The notes under the pieces are model-generated. The model saw only the letters and a list, made by a program, of their open reading frames with translations. It was not told the origin of the DNA and ran no database searches. Below, piece after piece: positions 45,568 to 54,962 of a stretch of DNA of 64,000 nucleotides; positions within the stretch are counted from its first letter, which is position 1; each line of letters begins with the position of its first letter. Source of the stretch: Opitutia bacterium. Lineage in GTDB: Bacteria > Verrucomicrobiota > Verrucomicrobiia > Opitutales > UBA953. The translations under genes and the position numbers were made by a program. The stretch spans positions 49,953 through 113,952 of the forward strand of contig CANIUQ010000002.1 of assembly GCA_947470855.1 (NCBI GenBank), given 5' to 3'.

Positions 45568-46008
45568 ATGGCAGGCGGAGGCGGAGGCGGAGACGGAGAA
45601 CCAGAATTCCAAGTGGCGCCGATGATCGACGTCCTCTTGGTCTTGCTCATCTTCTTCATGTCCATCACCTCGGCTCAAGTATTGAAGGTAGACAAAAATA
45701 TTAAGCTTCCTCTGGCAGTCCACGGTCTTAAGCGCGACGACAAAGCCGCGGCTGGTCTCATCAATATCTCATGGGATGCAACTACCGGCCAAGCTAAGTA
45801 CAAACTAGACGACCGAGAATTAGATCCAAATGATAAAGAAGGAATCGCTCGTGAACTAAGCGCTCGTAAAGGTTCAAACGAAAAGTACCGTTTGCTCATC
45901 CGTGCTGACAAACAATGTCACGCTAAATATATCTCCAAAGCCCTTGAATGGGGTGCTGAGGCCGGTATCGACAATATTGCCTTTTCTGGTTTAAACCGCG
46001 AAGAATAA
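45568..46008 (+). CDS. ExbD/TolR-family protein (first copy)
   Basis: 146 residues. A short Gly-rich cytoplasmic tail, one membrane helix with the proton-path aspartate at 20 (VAPMIDVLLVLLIFFMSI), then a periplasmic domain (about 45-140) with the ExbD fold. Partner of the ExbB immediately upstream (26 nt). Confidence 0.93.
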   Translation: MAGGGGGGDGEPEFQVAPMIDVLLVLLIFFMSITSAQVLKVDKNIKLPLAVHGLKRDDKAAAGLINISWDATTGQAKYKLDDRELDPNDKEGIARELSARKGSNEKYRLLIRADKQCHAKYISKALEWGAEAGIDNIAFSGLNREE

Positions 46009-46011
46009 TCC

Positions 46012-46455
46012 ATGCGCCAAGCCCCCAAAGAGCCACCAGCAGATGCTGGATTCCAAATCGCTCCAATGATTGACGTGGTTTTCGTCATCATGCTCTTCTT
46101 CATGGTTATGGCAGGTGCCGTAAAAGTTGAACACGAACTAAAGACTACCTTACCTGGGAATGCTGAGACGGCACAAGAGACGGAAATGCCTGATGAAGTA
46201 ACCATCGGTGTTTCCGAAAGTGGTCAAGTAACCATTAATGAAGACCCTGTTGGCTCTCCTCAAGACAAGGAACTCACTACCCTTTACAATGAGATGAAGA
46301 AAATAGCCGAGGCGGCCCGACAGTCCAAAACAAAGCTTTTAGTTACCGTTCAAGCCGAAGAGACTGCCCGCTATGAACGAGTGGTTAATGTCCTCGACAT
46401 GCTAGCTCTCGCCGAGGTTTCTAATGTCACCTTCGCGGTTGCTGACGTCGAGTAA
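46012..46455 (+). CDS. ExbD/TolR-family protein (second copy)
   Basis: 147 residues with the same layout, aspartate 20 in IAPMIDVVFVIMLFFMVM. It differs strongly from the first copy outside the helix, so it is an older duplicate. It starts 3 nt after the first copy. Two unequal ExbDs suggest a mixed dimer in the motor. No TonB or TonB-dependent receptor is in the window. Confidence 0.93.
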   Translation: MRQAPKEPPADAGFQIAPMIDVVFVIMLFFMVMAGAVKVEHELKTTLPGNAETAQETEMPDEVTIGVSESGQVTINEDPVGSPQDKELTTLYNEMKKIAEAARQSKTKLLVTVQAEETARYERVVNVLDMLALAEVSNVTFAVADVE

Positions 46456-46527
46456 CTGATTTTTAGCAAACTCACTAGAACCTCTACCATCTTCGCTTTG
46501 AAGAGTCGGAGCCTATGGACTTTTGAA

Positions 46528-47856
46528 TCACTGCTTAAACCCAGCTTCAGATTGTAGGACTTGGCGGATGGATTCGTAGTCGTTACCAACACGCAAGGGC
46601 TCTGGACGAGGTAACGCATAAGGAAACGTGGATGCATGACGATCCCCAAAGGCTTGTTCTAAAACTTCGGGGAACTTGGCTGGATGAGCGGTTCCAAAGA
46701 CAACCACCTGAGTATTCTGATTATTCTTAAGATAATCCTCAGCTGCTTTCCAACCTACGGCCGTATGCGGACAAACCACATAGCGCCCTTGGTCACGAAC
46801 ACGACGCATAACATCAAGCGTCTCAGCATCCGTTACCGTCACCGCTTGGACTGATGGACCTCCATGATGCCAGGCCAACAAACGAGGTAAGTTATTGGGA
46901 TCCCCAATATCCATCGCATTAGAGGCGGTAGGCGTCGCGCGACGAGGCTGATACTTGCCTGTCGCAAATAAATCAGGCAACGGAGAGTTAATATTCGTTG
47001 CTGCAATGAGTGATTCAACTGGCAAACCCATACGTCGGGCCAACTGAACTGCACCCACATTTCCGAGATTACCCGACGGAACAATAATCGCTAAACGCTG
47101 ATTCTTGGGCAAGAGACGACGGACGTGAAAAGCGAAAGGAACCTGAGCAATCAGACGAACCGGGTTGATGGAGTTGGCCGTGAGTAGTGGACGTCGTTGG
47201 CTGAGCGATTGATCCGCTAAAGCCTTTTTTACCAAGGCCTGACAATCATCAAAGGTACCATCCACCGACAGCGCAACCACACCTCGACGCGGACGTGCAA
47301 TCTGAGATTCCTGCACAGCACTGACGCCCACCCGAGGGTAAAGAACCACCGCGCGAACACCTGGAACATTGGCACAAGCTTCCGTCACAGCACCTCCAGT
47401 ATCTCCTGAAGTCGCAGCAATAATCGTTAGCTCTGGATAATCTTTTCCAAGCACATGGGCAGTAACACGCACGAGAAGTCGCACCGCAAAATCTTTGAAA
47501 GCAGCCGAAGGACCTTGAAACAGCTCAAGCACACTGATTGCACTCTCGGGCTTCCCTTGGTAACCAGGTGGATGAATTAAGGGTACAGGAAAATTGAAAG
47601 CCTCTTCACAAAGACGTTCCAAAACATCTGGGCCCAACTCGTCCGCAAGGTAGGGAGCAATAACCGCCTCAGCCAATTGAGCATAGGAATCATTGCGATG
47701 TTTCTCTATAAAGTCTGGAGAAATCTGTGGGATAACGCTCGGCACCCACAAACCACCCATACCAGGCATAGAAGACAACAGAACATCGCGCAAAGAAGCG
47801 CGCTGTTGGTTATCGGCGGTGGAGATAAATTCTAACTTACGATTCGGAGAGGACAT
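46528..47856 (-). CDS. thrC: Threonine synthase
   Basis: PLP enzyme converting O-phosphohomoserine to threonine. The Schiff-base lysine is K121 in GPSAAFKDFAVRLL; the phosphate-binding GNLGNVGA block and TSGDTGGAV follow. The open frame reaches 48024, but that adds a strange hydrophobic N-terminus coming from thrB in another frame; the ATG at 47856 gives 442 residues and the normal start MSSPNRKLEFISTADN. The real start overlaps thrB by 20 nt, so thrB-thrC is coupled. 72 nt separate it from the convergent exbD. Confidence 0.95.
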   Translation of the reverse strand: MSSPNRKLEFISTADNQQRASLRDVLLSSMPGMGGLWVPSVIPQISPDFIEKHRNDSYAQLAEAVIAPYLADELGPDVLERLCEEAFNFPVPLIHPPGYQGKPESAISVLELFQGPSAAFKDFAVRLLVRVTAHVLGKDYPELTIIAATSGDTGGAVTEACANVPGVRAVVLYPRVGVSAVQESQIARPRRGVVALSVDGTFDDCQALVKKALADQSLSQRRPLLTANSINPVRLIAQVPFAFHVRRLLPKNQRLAIIVPSGNLGNVGAVQLARRMGLPVESLIAATNINSPLPDLFATGKYQPRRATPTASNAMDIGDPNNLPRLLAWHHGGPSVQAVTVTDAETLDVMRRVRDQGRYVVCPHTAVGWKAAEDYLKNNQNTQVVVFGTAHPAKFPEVLEQAFGDRHASTFPYALPRPEPLRVGNDYESIRQVLQSEAGFKQ

Positions 47857-48790
47857 GAACACCCTTAGGATTAATACGAGAAACGTAGGCAGTAGCCTTG
47901 ATTGGCACGGCAGAAAAAACTTCTGTGACAGCCTGAGCAACAGTACGAGCCACTTTTTCGCCTTCACAAAGTGCAAAAACACTCGGACCTGCACCAGAAA
48001 TAGAAAAACCAAGCGCACCCGCATTTAATGCGGCTTTTTTGGCACGATAAAACTCAGGAATCAATCGCTGGCGATGAGGCTCGGCAATTAAGTCGTGCAC
48101 CGATCGACCAATCAATGCGTAGTCACTTTGGAAAAGACCGCAGATTAGTCCGCCAAGATTTCCACTTTGCTGTATCGAAGTTTCGATTTGTACATGTCGT
48201 GGCATGATTTCACGAGCGACTTTAGTGAGAACGACAATGTCAGGATGAATGACGGAAGCCCAAAGATTTTCTGGGATAGGAATGTTGTGCACATCGAGTT
48301 CAGCATTGGAACGAATCAGCGTGATACCACCCAGCAAACAGGGTCCAACGTTATCCGCATGCCAAGCTCCATCAGCGGCAGCCTCTCCAGCGACAACAAA
48401 AGGTAAAAGTTGGCGACGACTCAAGGGCTCGCCCAGCAAACGGTTCACCGCAAAAGCTCCACCAACCGCGCTCGCAGCACTCGAACCGAGTCCACTACCG
48501 AATGGCATTTTTTTATGGACTTCCATTTCGATACCCACGTCGCTCTTACCTAGATTTCGTAATAAATCCAAAACAGCGACACCCGCAGTATTCAGTTTGG
48601 GATCCAGGGGGAGCCGTCCATCATCACCCGTAATTTTGGTGATTCGAAATCCAGGCTTATCCGATTTGCGAACCACGATTTCATCTCCTGGCTGTTCGAT
48701 GGCAAATCCAAGCACGTCGAACCCGCAGGCTACATTGGCTACTGTAGCGGGTGAGAAGACTCTGACTTCTTTAAGTGGCATTTTAGACAT
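47837..48790 (-). CDS. thrB: Homoserine kinase
   Basis: GHMP kinase phosphorylating homoserine. The ATP loop is PFGSGLGSSAASAVGGA; N-terminal SPATVANVACGFDVLGFAI is the family's mark. The frame is open to 48847; ATG at 48790 (MSKMPLKEV) or 48781 (MPLKEV) gives about 317 or 314 residues. It is divergent from nadE with a roughly 90-bp gap. The thrA/hom gene is not in the window. Confidence 0.95.
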   Translation of the reverse strand: MSKMPLKEVRVFSPATVANVACGFDVLGFAIEQPGDEIVVRKSDKPGFRITKITGDDGRLPLDPKLNTAGVAVLDLLRNLGKSDVGIEMEVHKKMPFGSGLGSSAASAVGGAFAVNRLLGEPLSRRQLLPFVVAGEAAADGAWHADNVGPCLLGGITLIRSNAELDVHNIPIPENLWASVIHPDIVVLTKVAREIMPRHVQIETSIQQSGNLGGLICGLFQSDYALIGRSVHDLIAEPHRQRLIPEFYRAKKAALNAGALGFSISGAGPSVFALCEGEKVARTVAQAVTEVFSAVPIKATAYVSRINPKGVHVLSES

Positions 48791-48792
48791 AA

Positions 48793-48831
48793 CAGCCCGA
48801 AAAACGGGGAATTGAAAGACCTTTCGGGTTG
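48793..48831. other. Inverted repeat in the thrB-nadE divergent gap
   Basis: CAGCCCGAAA and TTTCGGGTTG pair over 10 bp (one G:T), with a 19-nt loop. It could be an operator or leader hairpin shared by both genes, or chance. Confidence 0.3.
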
Positions 48832-48876
48832 CTTCCCCAAGGGTCAACGGTGAACATCCAAACTCCTAAGCTTAAA

Positions 48877-50820
48877 ATGCCAAAACGGACCCATCCATAC
48901 GGTTTCGTAGCCGTAGCGGCGGCCACCCCAGCCCTCCGCTTGGGAAACCCTGCGGCAAACGCCCTGCTGGTCATCCAGGCACTTGAAAAAGCCGCAACTG
49001 AGGGGGCTGAGTTGGTCGTTTTACCCGAACTTTGCCTGACTGGCTACAGTTGCGGAGATCTTTTTGGCCAAAGAACCCTGCTTGTCGGGGCACAGAAAGC
49101 CCTCGCCCAAGTGACTGAATCCACCGCTAAACTTGGACTCACTGCCATTGTCGGATTACCCCTCGAAGTCTCGGGTCGATTATTCAATGTCGCTGTTTTT
49201 GTATCCAAAGGCCAAATCCTTGGCGTTGTTCCCAAAACTCATCTGCCTAATGTCGGCGAATTCTACGAACAGCGTTGGTTTGCCTCGAGTCGCGTAGCCA
49301 ACTTCAAAGAAGTTGAACTTCTTGGTCGCTCCGTCCCCTTTGGCACTGACTTACTATTCCAAGCTACCGACTTACCCGATTGCGTTGTCGGTATCGAAAT
49401 CTGCGAAGATCTTTGGTCGGTACAACCCCCTAGCGGAGCACAAGCCCTTGCTGGTGCTACCCTGCTTTGCAATCTTTCGGCCAGCGATGAACTCCTTACT
49501 AAATCTTCCTACCGTCGCGATTTAGTTCATTCTCAATCTGCCCGCTGTTTAGCAGCTTATGTTTATGCAGCTTCAGGTGCTGGAGAATCGAGTACCGATA
49601 TCGTTTATAGCGGACATAGTTTAATTGCTGAAAATGGCACTGTTTTGGGTGAATCTGAGAGATTTCGTTTCGAACTCTCCCTCTTGGTAACCCAAGTTGA
49701 CGTTGATAAACTCCAAAACGAACGGCGAAAAAATAGTACGTTCTTTGGTACCACAGCTCCCTATGTTCCCCGGTCTATTTCTTTTGAATTAGGGCATCCA
49801 GTTGGCACTACACCCAAATTGCGTCGTCGCTATTCTCAGCAACCTTTTGTCCTCTCGGATCCACAACGTCGCGACGAAAACTGCCAAGAAATTTTCGCCA
49901 TCCAATCCACTGGTTTAGCTCGAAGACTTCGTCACACAGGCGCACGACAAGTAGTTATCGGTGTTTCTGGTGGACTCGATTCCACCCTCGCCTTGCTGGT
50001 GACTCTCGAAGCCTTTGGACGTCTTGGTTTGGATCGTAAAGGCATCATTGGTATCACCATGCCAGGTCCTGGTACATCCGTACGTACGCGGATGAATGCA
50101 TTAAAACTCATGGAAGTTTTAGGCATCACCGCCCGAGAAATTCCCATCAATGAGGCGTTGGATAAACATTTAGCGGACATTCAACATCCCCTCAACAAGC
50201 ACGATGTGACCTACGAAAATGCGCAGGCGAGAGAGCGGACACAGATTCTGATGGACGTAGCAAACCAAGTTGGAGGATTTGTCGTTGGTACGGGTGACCT
50301 TTCCGAAGCCGCACTGGGTTGGTGCACTTTCAACGCCGACCACATGTCCATGTACCACGTCAATATCGGCGTACCTAAGACTCTCGTTCGCCATCTTGTA
50401 TCTTGGGCGGCTCACGCTCGCCATGTAGGAGACGAAAGAACTCTTTTAGAGGATATTGTGGCTACGCCTGTTAGCCCTGAACTGCTTCCTGTCGGCAAGG
50501 AAGGCGAGATCACCCAACAAACGGAACTCCTCGTTGGTCCTTACGAGTTACACGATTTCTTCCTTTTCCACCTCGTTCGGAATGCCTTCCGACCAGCCAA
50601 GATTCTCTGGCTCGCCGAGCATGCCTTTGCTGGCAAGTACGACCAAGCGGAAATCCGTCATTGGCTAAAGGCCTTTTTAACACGCTTCTTCAGCCAGCAA
50701 TTTAAGCGCTCCGCTATGCCTGATGGGCCCAAAGTAGGCTCCGTCGCCCTATCCCCTCGGGGAGATTGGCGAATGCCATCGGATGCCGAGGTTACAGCGT
50801 GGCTTGCGGAACTGAGCTAA
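48877..50820 (+). CDS. nadE: Glutamine-dependent NAD+ synthetase
   Basis: Makes NAD from nicotinate adenine dinucleotide with glutamine. N-terminal nitrilase-type glutaminase with E51 (VLPELCLTGYSC), K120 (VVPKTHLPNVGEF) and C176 (GIEICEDLW); C-terminal synthetase with the PP-loop VIGVSGGLDSTLALLV and ATP/NaAD sites (VGTGDLSEAALGWCTF). Start at ATG 48877; a TTG at 48829 and a GTG at 48849 are in frame but unlikely. 647 residues, as in two-domain NadE. Confidence 0.95.
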   Translation: MPKRTHPYGFVAVAAATPALRLGNPAANALLVIQALEKAATEGAELVVLPELCLTGYSCGDLFGQRTLLVGAQKALAQVTESTAKLGLTAIVGLPLEVSGRLFNVAVFVSKGQILGVVPKTHLPNVGEFYEQRWFASSRVANFKEVELLGRSVPFGTDLLFQATDLPDCVVGIEICEDLWSVQPPSGAQALAGATLLCNLSASDELLTKSSYRRDLVHSQSARCLAAYVYAASGAGESSTDIVYSGHSLIAENGTVLGESERFRFELSLLVTQVDVDKLQNERRKNSTFFGTTAPYVPRSISFELGHPVGTTPKLRRRYSQQPFVLSDPQRRDENCQEIFAIQSTGLARRLRHTGARQVVIGVSGGLDSTLALLVTLEAFGRLGLDRKGIIGITMPGPGTSVRTRMNALKLMEVLGITAREIPINEALDKHLADIQHPLNKHDVTYENAQARERTQILMDVANQVGGFVVGTGDLSEAALGWCTFNADHMSMYHVNIGVPKTLVRHLVSWAAHARHVGDERTLLEDIVATPVSPELLPVGKEGEITQQTELLVGPYELHDFFLFHLVRNAFRPAKILWLAEHAFAGKYDQAEIRHWLKAFLTRFFSQQFKRSAMPDGPKVGSVALSPRGDWRMPSDAEVTAWLAELS

Positions 50821-50829
50821 CCATGCTTG

Positions 50830-52305
50830 ATGGAGTTCGCGATGACTCCCCTGCCCACTCATCCTTTAGCCACGCAAGAGTTACTTAAACAACTCGGACC
50901 CGAGAAAGTTAAGACGGATGAGGCTACCTGTTTTGCCGCCTCGTACGATAACATGCGATTATCTTTTATGCCCGAGGCGGTGATTCGTCCTGGCGTTGAA
51001 GAAGACATCGGGACCGTCTTAAAACTCGCTAATCTCCATCGCGTACCAGTGACAGTTCGTGGACGTGGCACAGGAAATACGGGAGCGAGTTCCCCGATTC
51101 GAGGAGGATGGGTTATCCATTTGGATCACTGGGATAAAATCGAAATCGATCCAGTTGCAGCGATGGCTACAGTTCAACCTGGAGCCATCACGGCGAAAAT
51201 TAATGAGCTGGCCGCTCCCCATGGTTTGTTTTTTCCGCCTGATCCCTCTTCCTTAAAATACTGCAGTATTGGTGGCAATATCGCAACGAATGCAGGAGGT
51301 TTACGCGCTGCCAAATACGGTGTGGTTCGTGATCACGTGTACGCTCTCGAAGGCTATTTGCCGACAGGTGAAAAAGTAACGTGGGGTGCTCCGCTTCGTA
51401 AATTTGTCAGTGGCATCAATCTACGTGATTTGTGGATTGGCTCCGAAGGAACTCTGGGCGTTATCACGAAAGCGGTACTGAAGTTGGTTAATCGACCGAC
51501 TGCACGAAGAACATTTTTGGTCGCCTGCCGTAGTGATGAAATCGCACTAGAGGCCGCTGCTCAACTCATGGGTTTGCGCATTAATCCAGCCGTTTTCGAA
51601 TTCCTCGATACACAAACGGTTGCAGCGGCCGAGAAGCAAAGGGGCAGTCGCGTTTTTTCTTCGGCTGAGTTAAAAGGAGTGGAGACCACTCACGCTATCT
51701 TGCTCATCGAAATCGATGGTCACCCTGCCACACTGGCGGAGGATGCACAAAAGGTTCGGGCATGGATTAACCGTTACGCCGTGGCGCATCGTGAGACTGA
51801 TAATGAAACCGAAGCAGAAGCTCTCTGGGACATCAGACGCACCTGCTCGCAAGCCATGTATTCGCTCGGCAATGCCAAACTCAATGAAGACATTGTTGTG
51901 CCATTTAAAAGTTATGTTCCCTTGATTCAATATACGCAGGCATTGGGGCAACGCATCGGATTGGCCACCCCCACCTTTGGTCATGCGGCTGATGGCAATT
52001 TCCACGTTCATATTATGTATAATCGGGACAATCCCGAACACTGTCGCAAAGCCGAAGAAGCCATCTACGAGGTAATGAAAAAAGTCGTTGAACTCGGTGG
52101 TGCCATTACGGGAGAACACGGCATAGGCATTGCCAAATCCCCTTTCCTCTCCCTTCAGCACTCTCCCGCTGAAATTCAAGCGATGCTCGCTGTCAAAAAA
52201 GCCTTGGACCCCAATAACATTTTAGCCCCAGGACAAATCTTTGAACCTCTAAACGTTTGGGAATACCGCCCAGTCAAAGTTCACTGCGCTTGGGATAAGC
52301 ATTAA
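50830..52305 (+). CDS. GlcD-like FAD-linked oxidase (glycolate/D-lactate type)
   Basis: 491 residues. FAD-binding PCMH domain (about 50-230) with VTVRGRGTGNTGASSP, PPDPSSLKYCSIGGNIATNAGG and WIGSEGTLGVITKAVLKL, then the FAD-oxidase C-terminal domain with FGHAADGNFHVHIMYN, GGAITGEHGIGIAKS and LAVKKALDPNNILAPGQIF. This is the glycolate oxidase GlcD / D-lactate dehydrogenase family. GlcE and GlcF are not next to it, so it probably works as a single-chain dehydrogenase. Substrate uncertain. Confidence 0.9.
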   Translation: MEFAMTPLPTHPLATQELLKQLGPEKVKTDEATCFAASYDNMRLSFMPEAVIRPGVEEDIGTVLKLANLHRVPVTVRGRGTGNTGASSPIRGGWVIHLDHWDKIEIDPVAAMATVQPGAITAKINELAAPHGLFFPPDPSSLKYCSIGGNIATNAGGLRAAKYGVVRDHVYALEGYLPTGEKVTWGAPLRKFVSGINLRDLWIGSEGTLGVITKAVLKLVNRPTARRTFLVACRSDEIALEAAAQLMGLRINPAVFEFLDTQTVAAAEKQRGSRVFSSAELKGVETTHAILLIEIDGHPATLAEDAQKVRAWINRYAVAHRETDNETEAEALWDIRRTCSQAMYSLGNAKLNEDIVVPFKSYVPLIQYTQALGQRIGLATPTFGHAADGNFHVHIMYNRDNPEHCRKAEEAIYEVMKKVVELGGAITGEHGIGIAKSPFLSLQHSPAEIQAMLAVKKALDPNNILAPGQIFEPLNVWEYRPVKVHCAWDKH

Positions 52306-52310
52306 TTTTT

Positions 52311-52976
52311 ATGTCCCGCACCGTCGCCGTCTTTGACTGGGATGGAGTCGTTATCGACTCATCCACCGCCCACGAACGTTCCTGGCAAGCCCTCGCCCGC
52401 GAAGAAAATCTCCCCTTGCCCGCTGATCACTTTAAGCGCGGTTTTGGCAAACGTAACGAAGTGATTATTCCTGAAATATTAGGATGGTCAAAGGATCCTA
52501 CTGAAATTCGACGCCTGTCTGAGAAAAAGGAAGCTGCCTATCGCACAATTGCACGCAGCGGGCATATTCGACTTCTGCCTGGTGCTCGTGAGTTAACCCA
52601 ATCTTTAGCCGAACGTGGCATTCCCTGCGTTATTGGCACCTCCACGCATAAAGCGAATCTCGCCTTAGCCTTTGAAATGTTCGGCTTAGAACATCTCTTC
52701 CAAGGTGCCATCGCCAGCGAAGATGTTACTCGTGGAAAACCAGATCCAGAGGTTTTCTTGAAAGCTTGTGCCTTAGTAGGGGGAGACCCTTCGCGCTCTT
52801 TCGTCTTTGAAGATTCATTCTCTGGCTTACAAGCCGGACTGGCTGGTGGATTTATTACCATTGCTCTAGCCACAACTCACCCCCGAGAGGCTTTAGAGCC
52901 TCAACGAGCGCACCGGATAGTCCAAGACTTATCCGAGGTTAACCCAGAGTGGCTAGTGAAGGGTCAAATCGATTAA
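52311..52976 (+). CDS. HAD-family hydrolase, beta-phosphoglucomutase/phosphatase-like
   Basis: 221 residues. Motif I FDWDGVVIDS, the four-helix cap (about 15-85), motif II IGTSTH, the conserved lysine in TRGKPDPEVF, and motif IV FEDSFSGLQAG. This pattern fits the PGM/phosphoglycolate phosphatase type. Position 5 nt after a GlcD-like gene hints at phosphoglycolate turnover, but HAD substrates cannot be told from sequence. Directly followed by uvrB without a gap. Confidence 0.88.
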   Translation: MSRTVAVFDWDGVVIDSSTAHERSWQALAREENLPLPADHFKRGFGKRNEVIIPEILGWSKDPTEIRRLSEKKEAAYRTIARSGHIRLLPGARELTQSLAERGIPCVIGTSTHKANLALAFEMFGLEHLFQGAIASEDVTRGKPDPEVFLKACALVGGDPSRSFVFEDSFSGLQAGLAGGFITIALATTHPREALEPQRAHRIVQDLSEVNPEWLVKGQID

Positions 52977-54962
52977 ATGGAATTTCGCCTACACTCTCCC
53001 TACCAGCCCACTGGCGATCAACCACAAGCCATCGCCACCTTAGAAGCTTCGTTGCGAGCCGGAAACGCACGTCAAACCCTGCTCGGAGTGACGGGTTCAG
53101 GTAAAACGTTTACCATGGCGAATCTCATCGCCCGACAGCAACGCCCGACACTCATCATTTCCCATAACAAAACTTTAGCGGCACAACTTTACTCTGAATT
53201 TAAGAATTTTTTTCCAGAAAATGCCGTCGAATACTTTGTGAGTTATTACGACTACTACCAACCCGAGGCCTACGTACCTTCGACGGATACATTTATTGAA
53301 AAAGATTCTGCCATTAATGAAGACATCGAACGTTTGCGTATCAGCGCCAGTAGTGCGCTTCTCTCTCGACGCGATGTAATCGTGGTCGCCTCAGTATCCT
53401 GTATTTACGGCCTAGGCTCCCCTGAAGATTTTTTAGCGATGATGATTCCGCTCAAGAAAGGGCTGACCATTAAACGCGATGATTTACTCACAAAACTCGT
53501 GGCCAATCAGTATGTACGCCAAGATGCTATTTTAGAACGCTGCACTTTTCGTGCCCGCGGAGAAACTTTTGATATTTGGCCAGCCTATATGGAATCAGCC
53601 ATTCGACTGGAATTTTGGGGTGATACATTAGAGACCATACGCGAATTAGATGCAGTCACCTTACGACCTGGAAAATCCCTAGAAAAATTTGATCTTTATC
53701 CCGCTAACCAGTACGTGACTTCAGCCACACGAGTCAAAACTGCCATCGAGGGAATTCGCAATGAACTCGAACAACGGGTAGCCGAATTCGAAAAAGCCAA
53801 TCGCCTAGTCGAAGCTCAACGCATTCGTATGCGCGTAGAACACGATTTAGAAATGCTTCGAGAAATTGGGTTTTGTTCGGGAATTGAAAACTATTCGATG
53901 CACTTTTCGGGTCGTAAAAAAGGGGAACGACCTCATTGCCTCCTCGATTTCTTTCCTAAAGATCGCCTCATTTTTATTGATGAGAGCCACGTCACCGTTT
54001 CCCAGATTGGTGGTATGTATCATGGCGATAGAGCCCGCAAAGAAAAGCTGGTTGAATACGGATTCCGCCTTCCTTCCGCTCTGGAAAATCGCCCCTTAAG
54101 ACCCGAGGAGTTTGACGCTATTTCAGGACAAACAGTTTATGTTTCGGCCACCCCTGCCGCCCACGAATATCAAGTTTCTCAAGTCATTGCCGAACAAATC
54201 ATTCGTCCGACTGGACTCTTAGATCCAGTCATGGAAGTGAGACCGATCAAAGGACAAGTAGAAGACATCATCGGTGAAGCTAAGCTAACGGTCGCCAAGG
54301 GAGCCCGCACTCTGGTTACGACATTAACTAAAAGAATGTCTGAAGACCTCTCGCAATTTATGCGCGAACAGGGGCTGAAAGTAGAATACTTGCATTCGGA
54401 TATCGATGCTATCGAGCGCGTGGAGATCCTGCGTCGACTACGTGCTGGTAAATTTGACGTCCTAGTGGGTGTGAACCTGTTACGGGAAGGTCTCGACCTA
54501 CCTGAAGTCGCTTTGGTCGGAATTCTCGATGCCGACAAAGAAGGCTTTCTCCGAAGTGAAACGAGTCTTGTCCAAACTGCTGGTCGTGCAGCCCGCCACG
54601 TCGAAGGCAAAGTTTTACTCTATGCCGATGTGATGACGAAATCTCTGACACGCGCTCTGACGCTTTGTGGTGATCGACGCAAACGCCAAGAGGCCTACAA
54701 TCAAAAACACGGTATCACTCCGAAAAGCACGATGCGGCCTATTGAGGAGAGTCTCGTTGATGAATCCGAAGAGATACTCGCTGTTGCGGAAGGTACAGAC
54801 GATCGCGATGTCGCTCAAGTACTTGCCGCCATGGAATCCGAGATGCTCGCCGCTGCCGATGAACTGCAATTTGAAAAAGCGGCTATTTTAAGAGACCAAA
54901 TTGAGGCACTTCGCACGGGTAAACCTGCAGCGACTAAGAAGCGCTATAAAGGTCGGCGCTAA
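52977..54962 (+). CDS. uvrB: UvrABC system protein B
   Basis: Damage-verifying helicase of nucleotide excision repair. Walker A GVTGSGKT (37-44), the beta-hairpin that inserts into DNA (about 90-115, SYYDYYQPEAYVPSTDTF), helicase motifs in EYLHSDIDAIERVEILRRLR and VGVNLLREGLDLPEVALVGILDADKEGFLRS, and the C-terminal UVR motif (QFEKAAILRDQIEALR). 661 residues. Starts at ATG immediately after the HAD stop and ends exactly where mutL's stop begins. Confidence 0.97.
   Translation: MEFRLHSPYQPTGDQPQAIATLEASLRAGNARQTLLGVTGSGKTFTMANLIARQQRPTLIISHNKTLAAQLYSEFKNFFPENAVEYFVSYYDYYQPEAYVPSTDTFIEKDSAINEDIERLRISASSALLSRRDVIVVASVSCIYGLGSPEDFLAMMIPLKKGLTIKRDDLLTKLVANQYVRQDAILERCTFRARGETFDIWPAYMESAIRLEFWGDTLETIRELDAVTLRPGKSLEKFDLYPANQYVTSATRVKTAIEGIRNELEQRVAEFEKANRLVEAQRIRMRVEHDLEMLREIGFCSGIENYSMHFSGRKKGERPHCLLDFFPKDRLIFIDESHVTVSQIGGMYHGDRARKEKLVEYGFRLPSALENRPLRPEEFDAISGQTVYVSATPAAHEYQVSQVIAEQIIRPTGLLDPVMEVRPIKGQVEDIIGEAKLTVAKGARTLVTTLTKRMSEDLSQFMREQGLKVEYLHSDIDAIERVEILRRLRAGKFDVLVGVNLLREGLDLPEVALVGILDADKEGFLRSETSLVQTAGRAARHVEGKVLLYADVMTKSLTRALTLCGDRRKRQEAYNQKHGITPKSTMRPIEESLVDESEEILAVAEGTDDRDVAQVLAAMESEMLAAADELQFEKAAILRDQIEALRTGKPAATKKRYKGRR

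Noticed and set aside
47857..48024. A hydrophobic N-terminal extension of ThrC
   Set aside because: It is the thrB coding region in another frame; no ThrC has such a segment.
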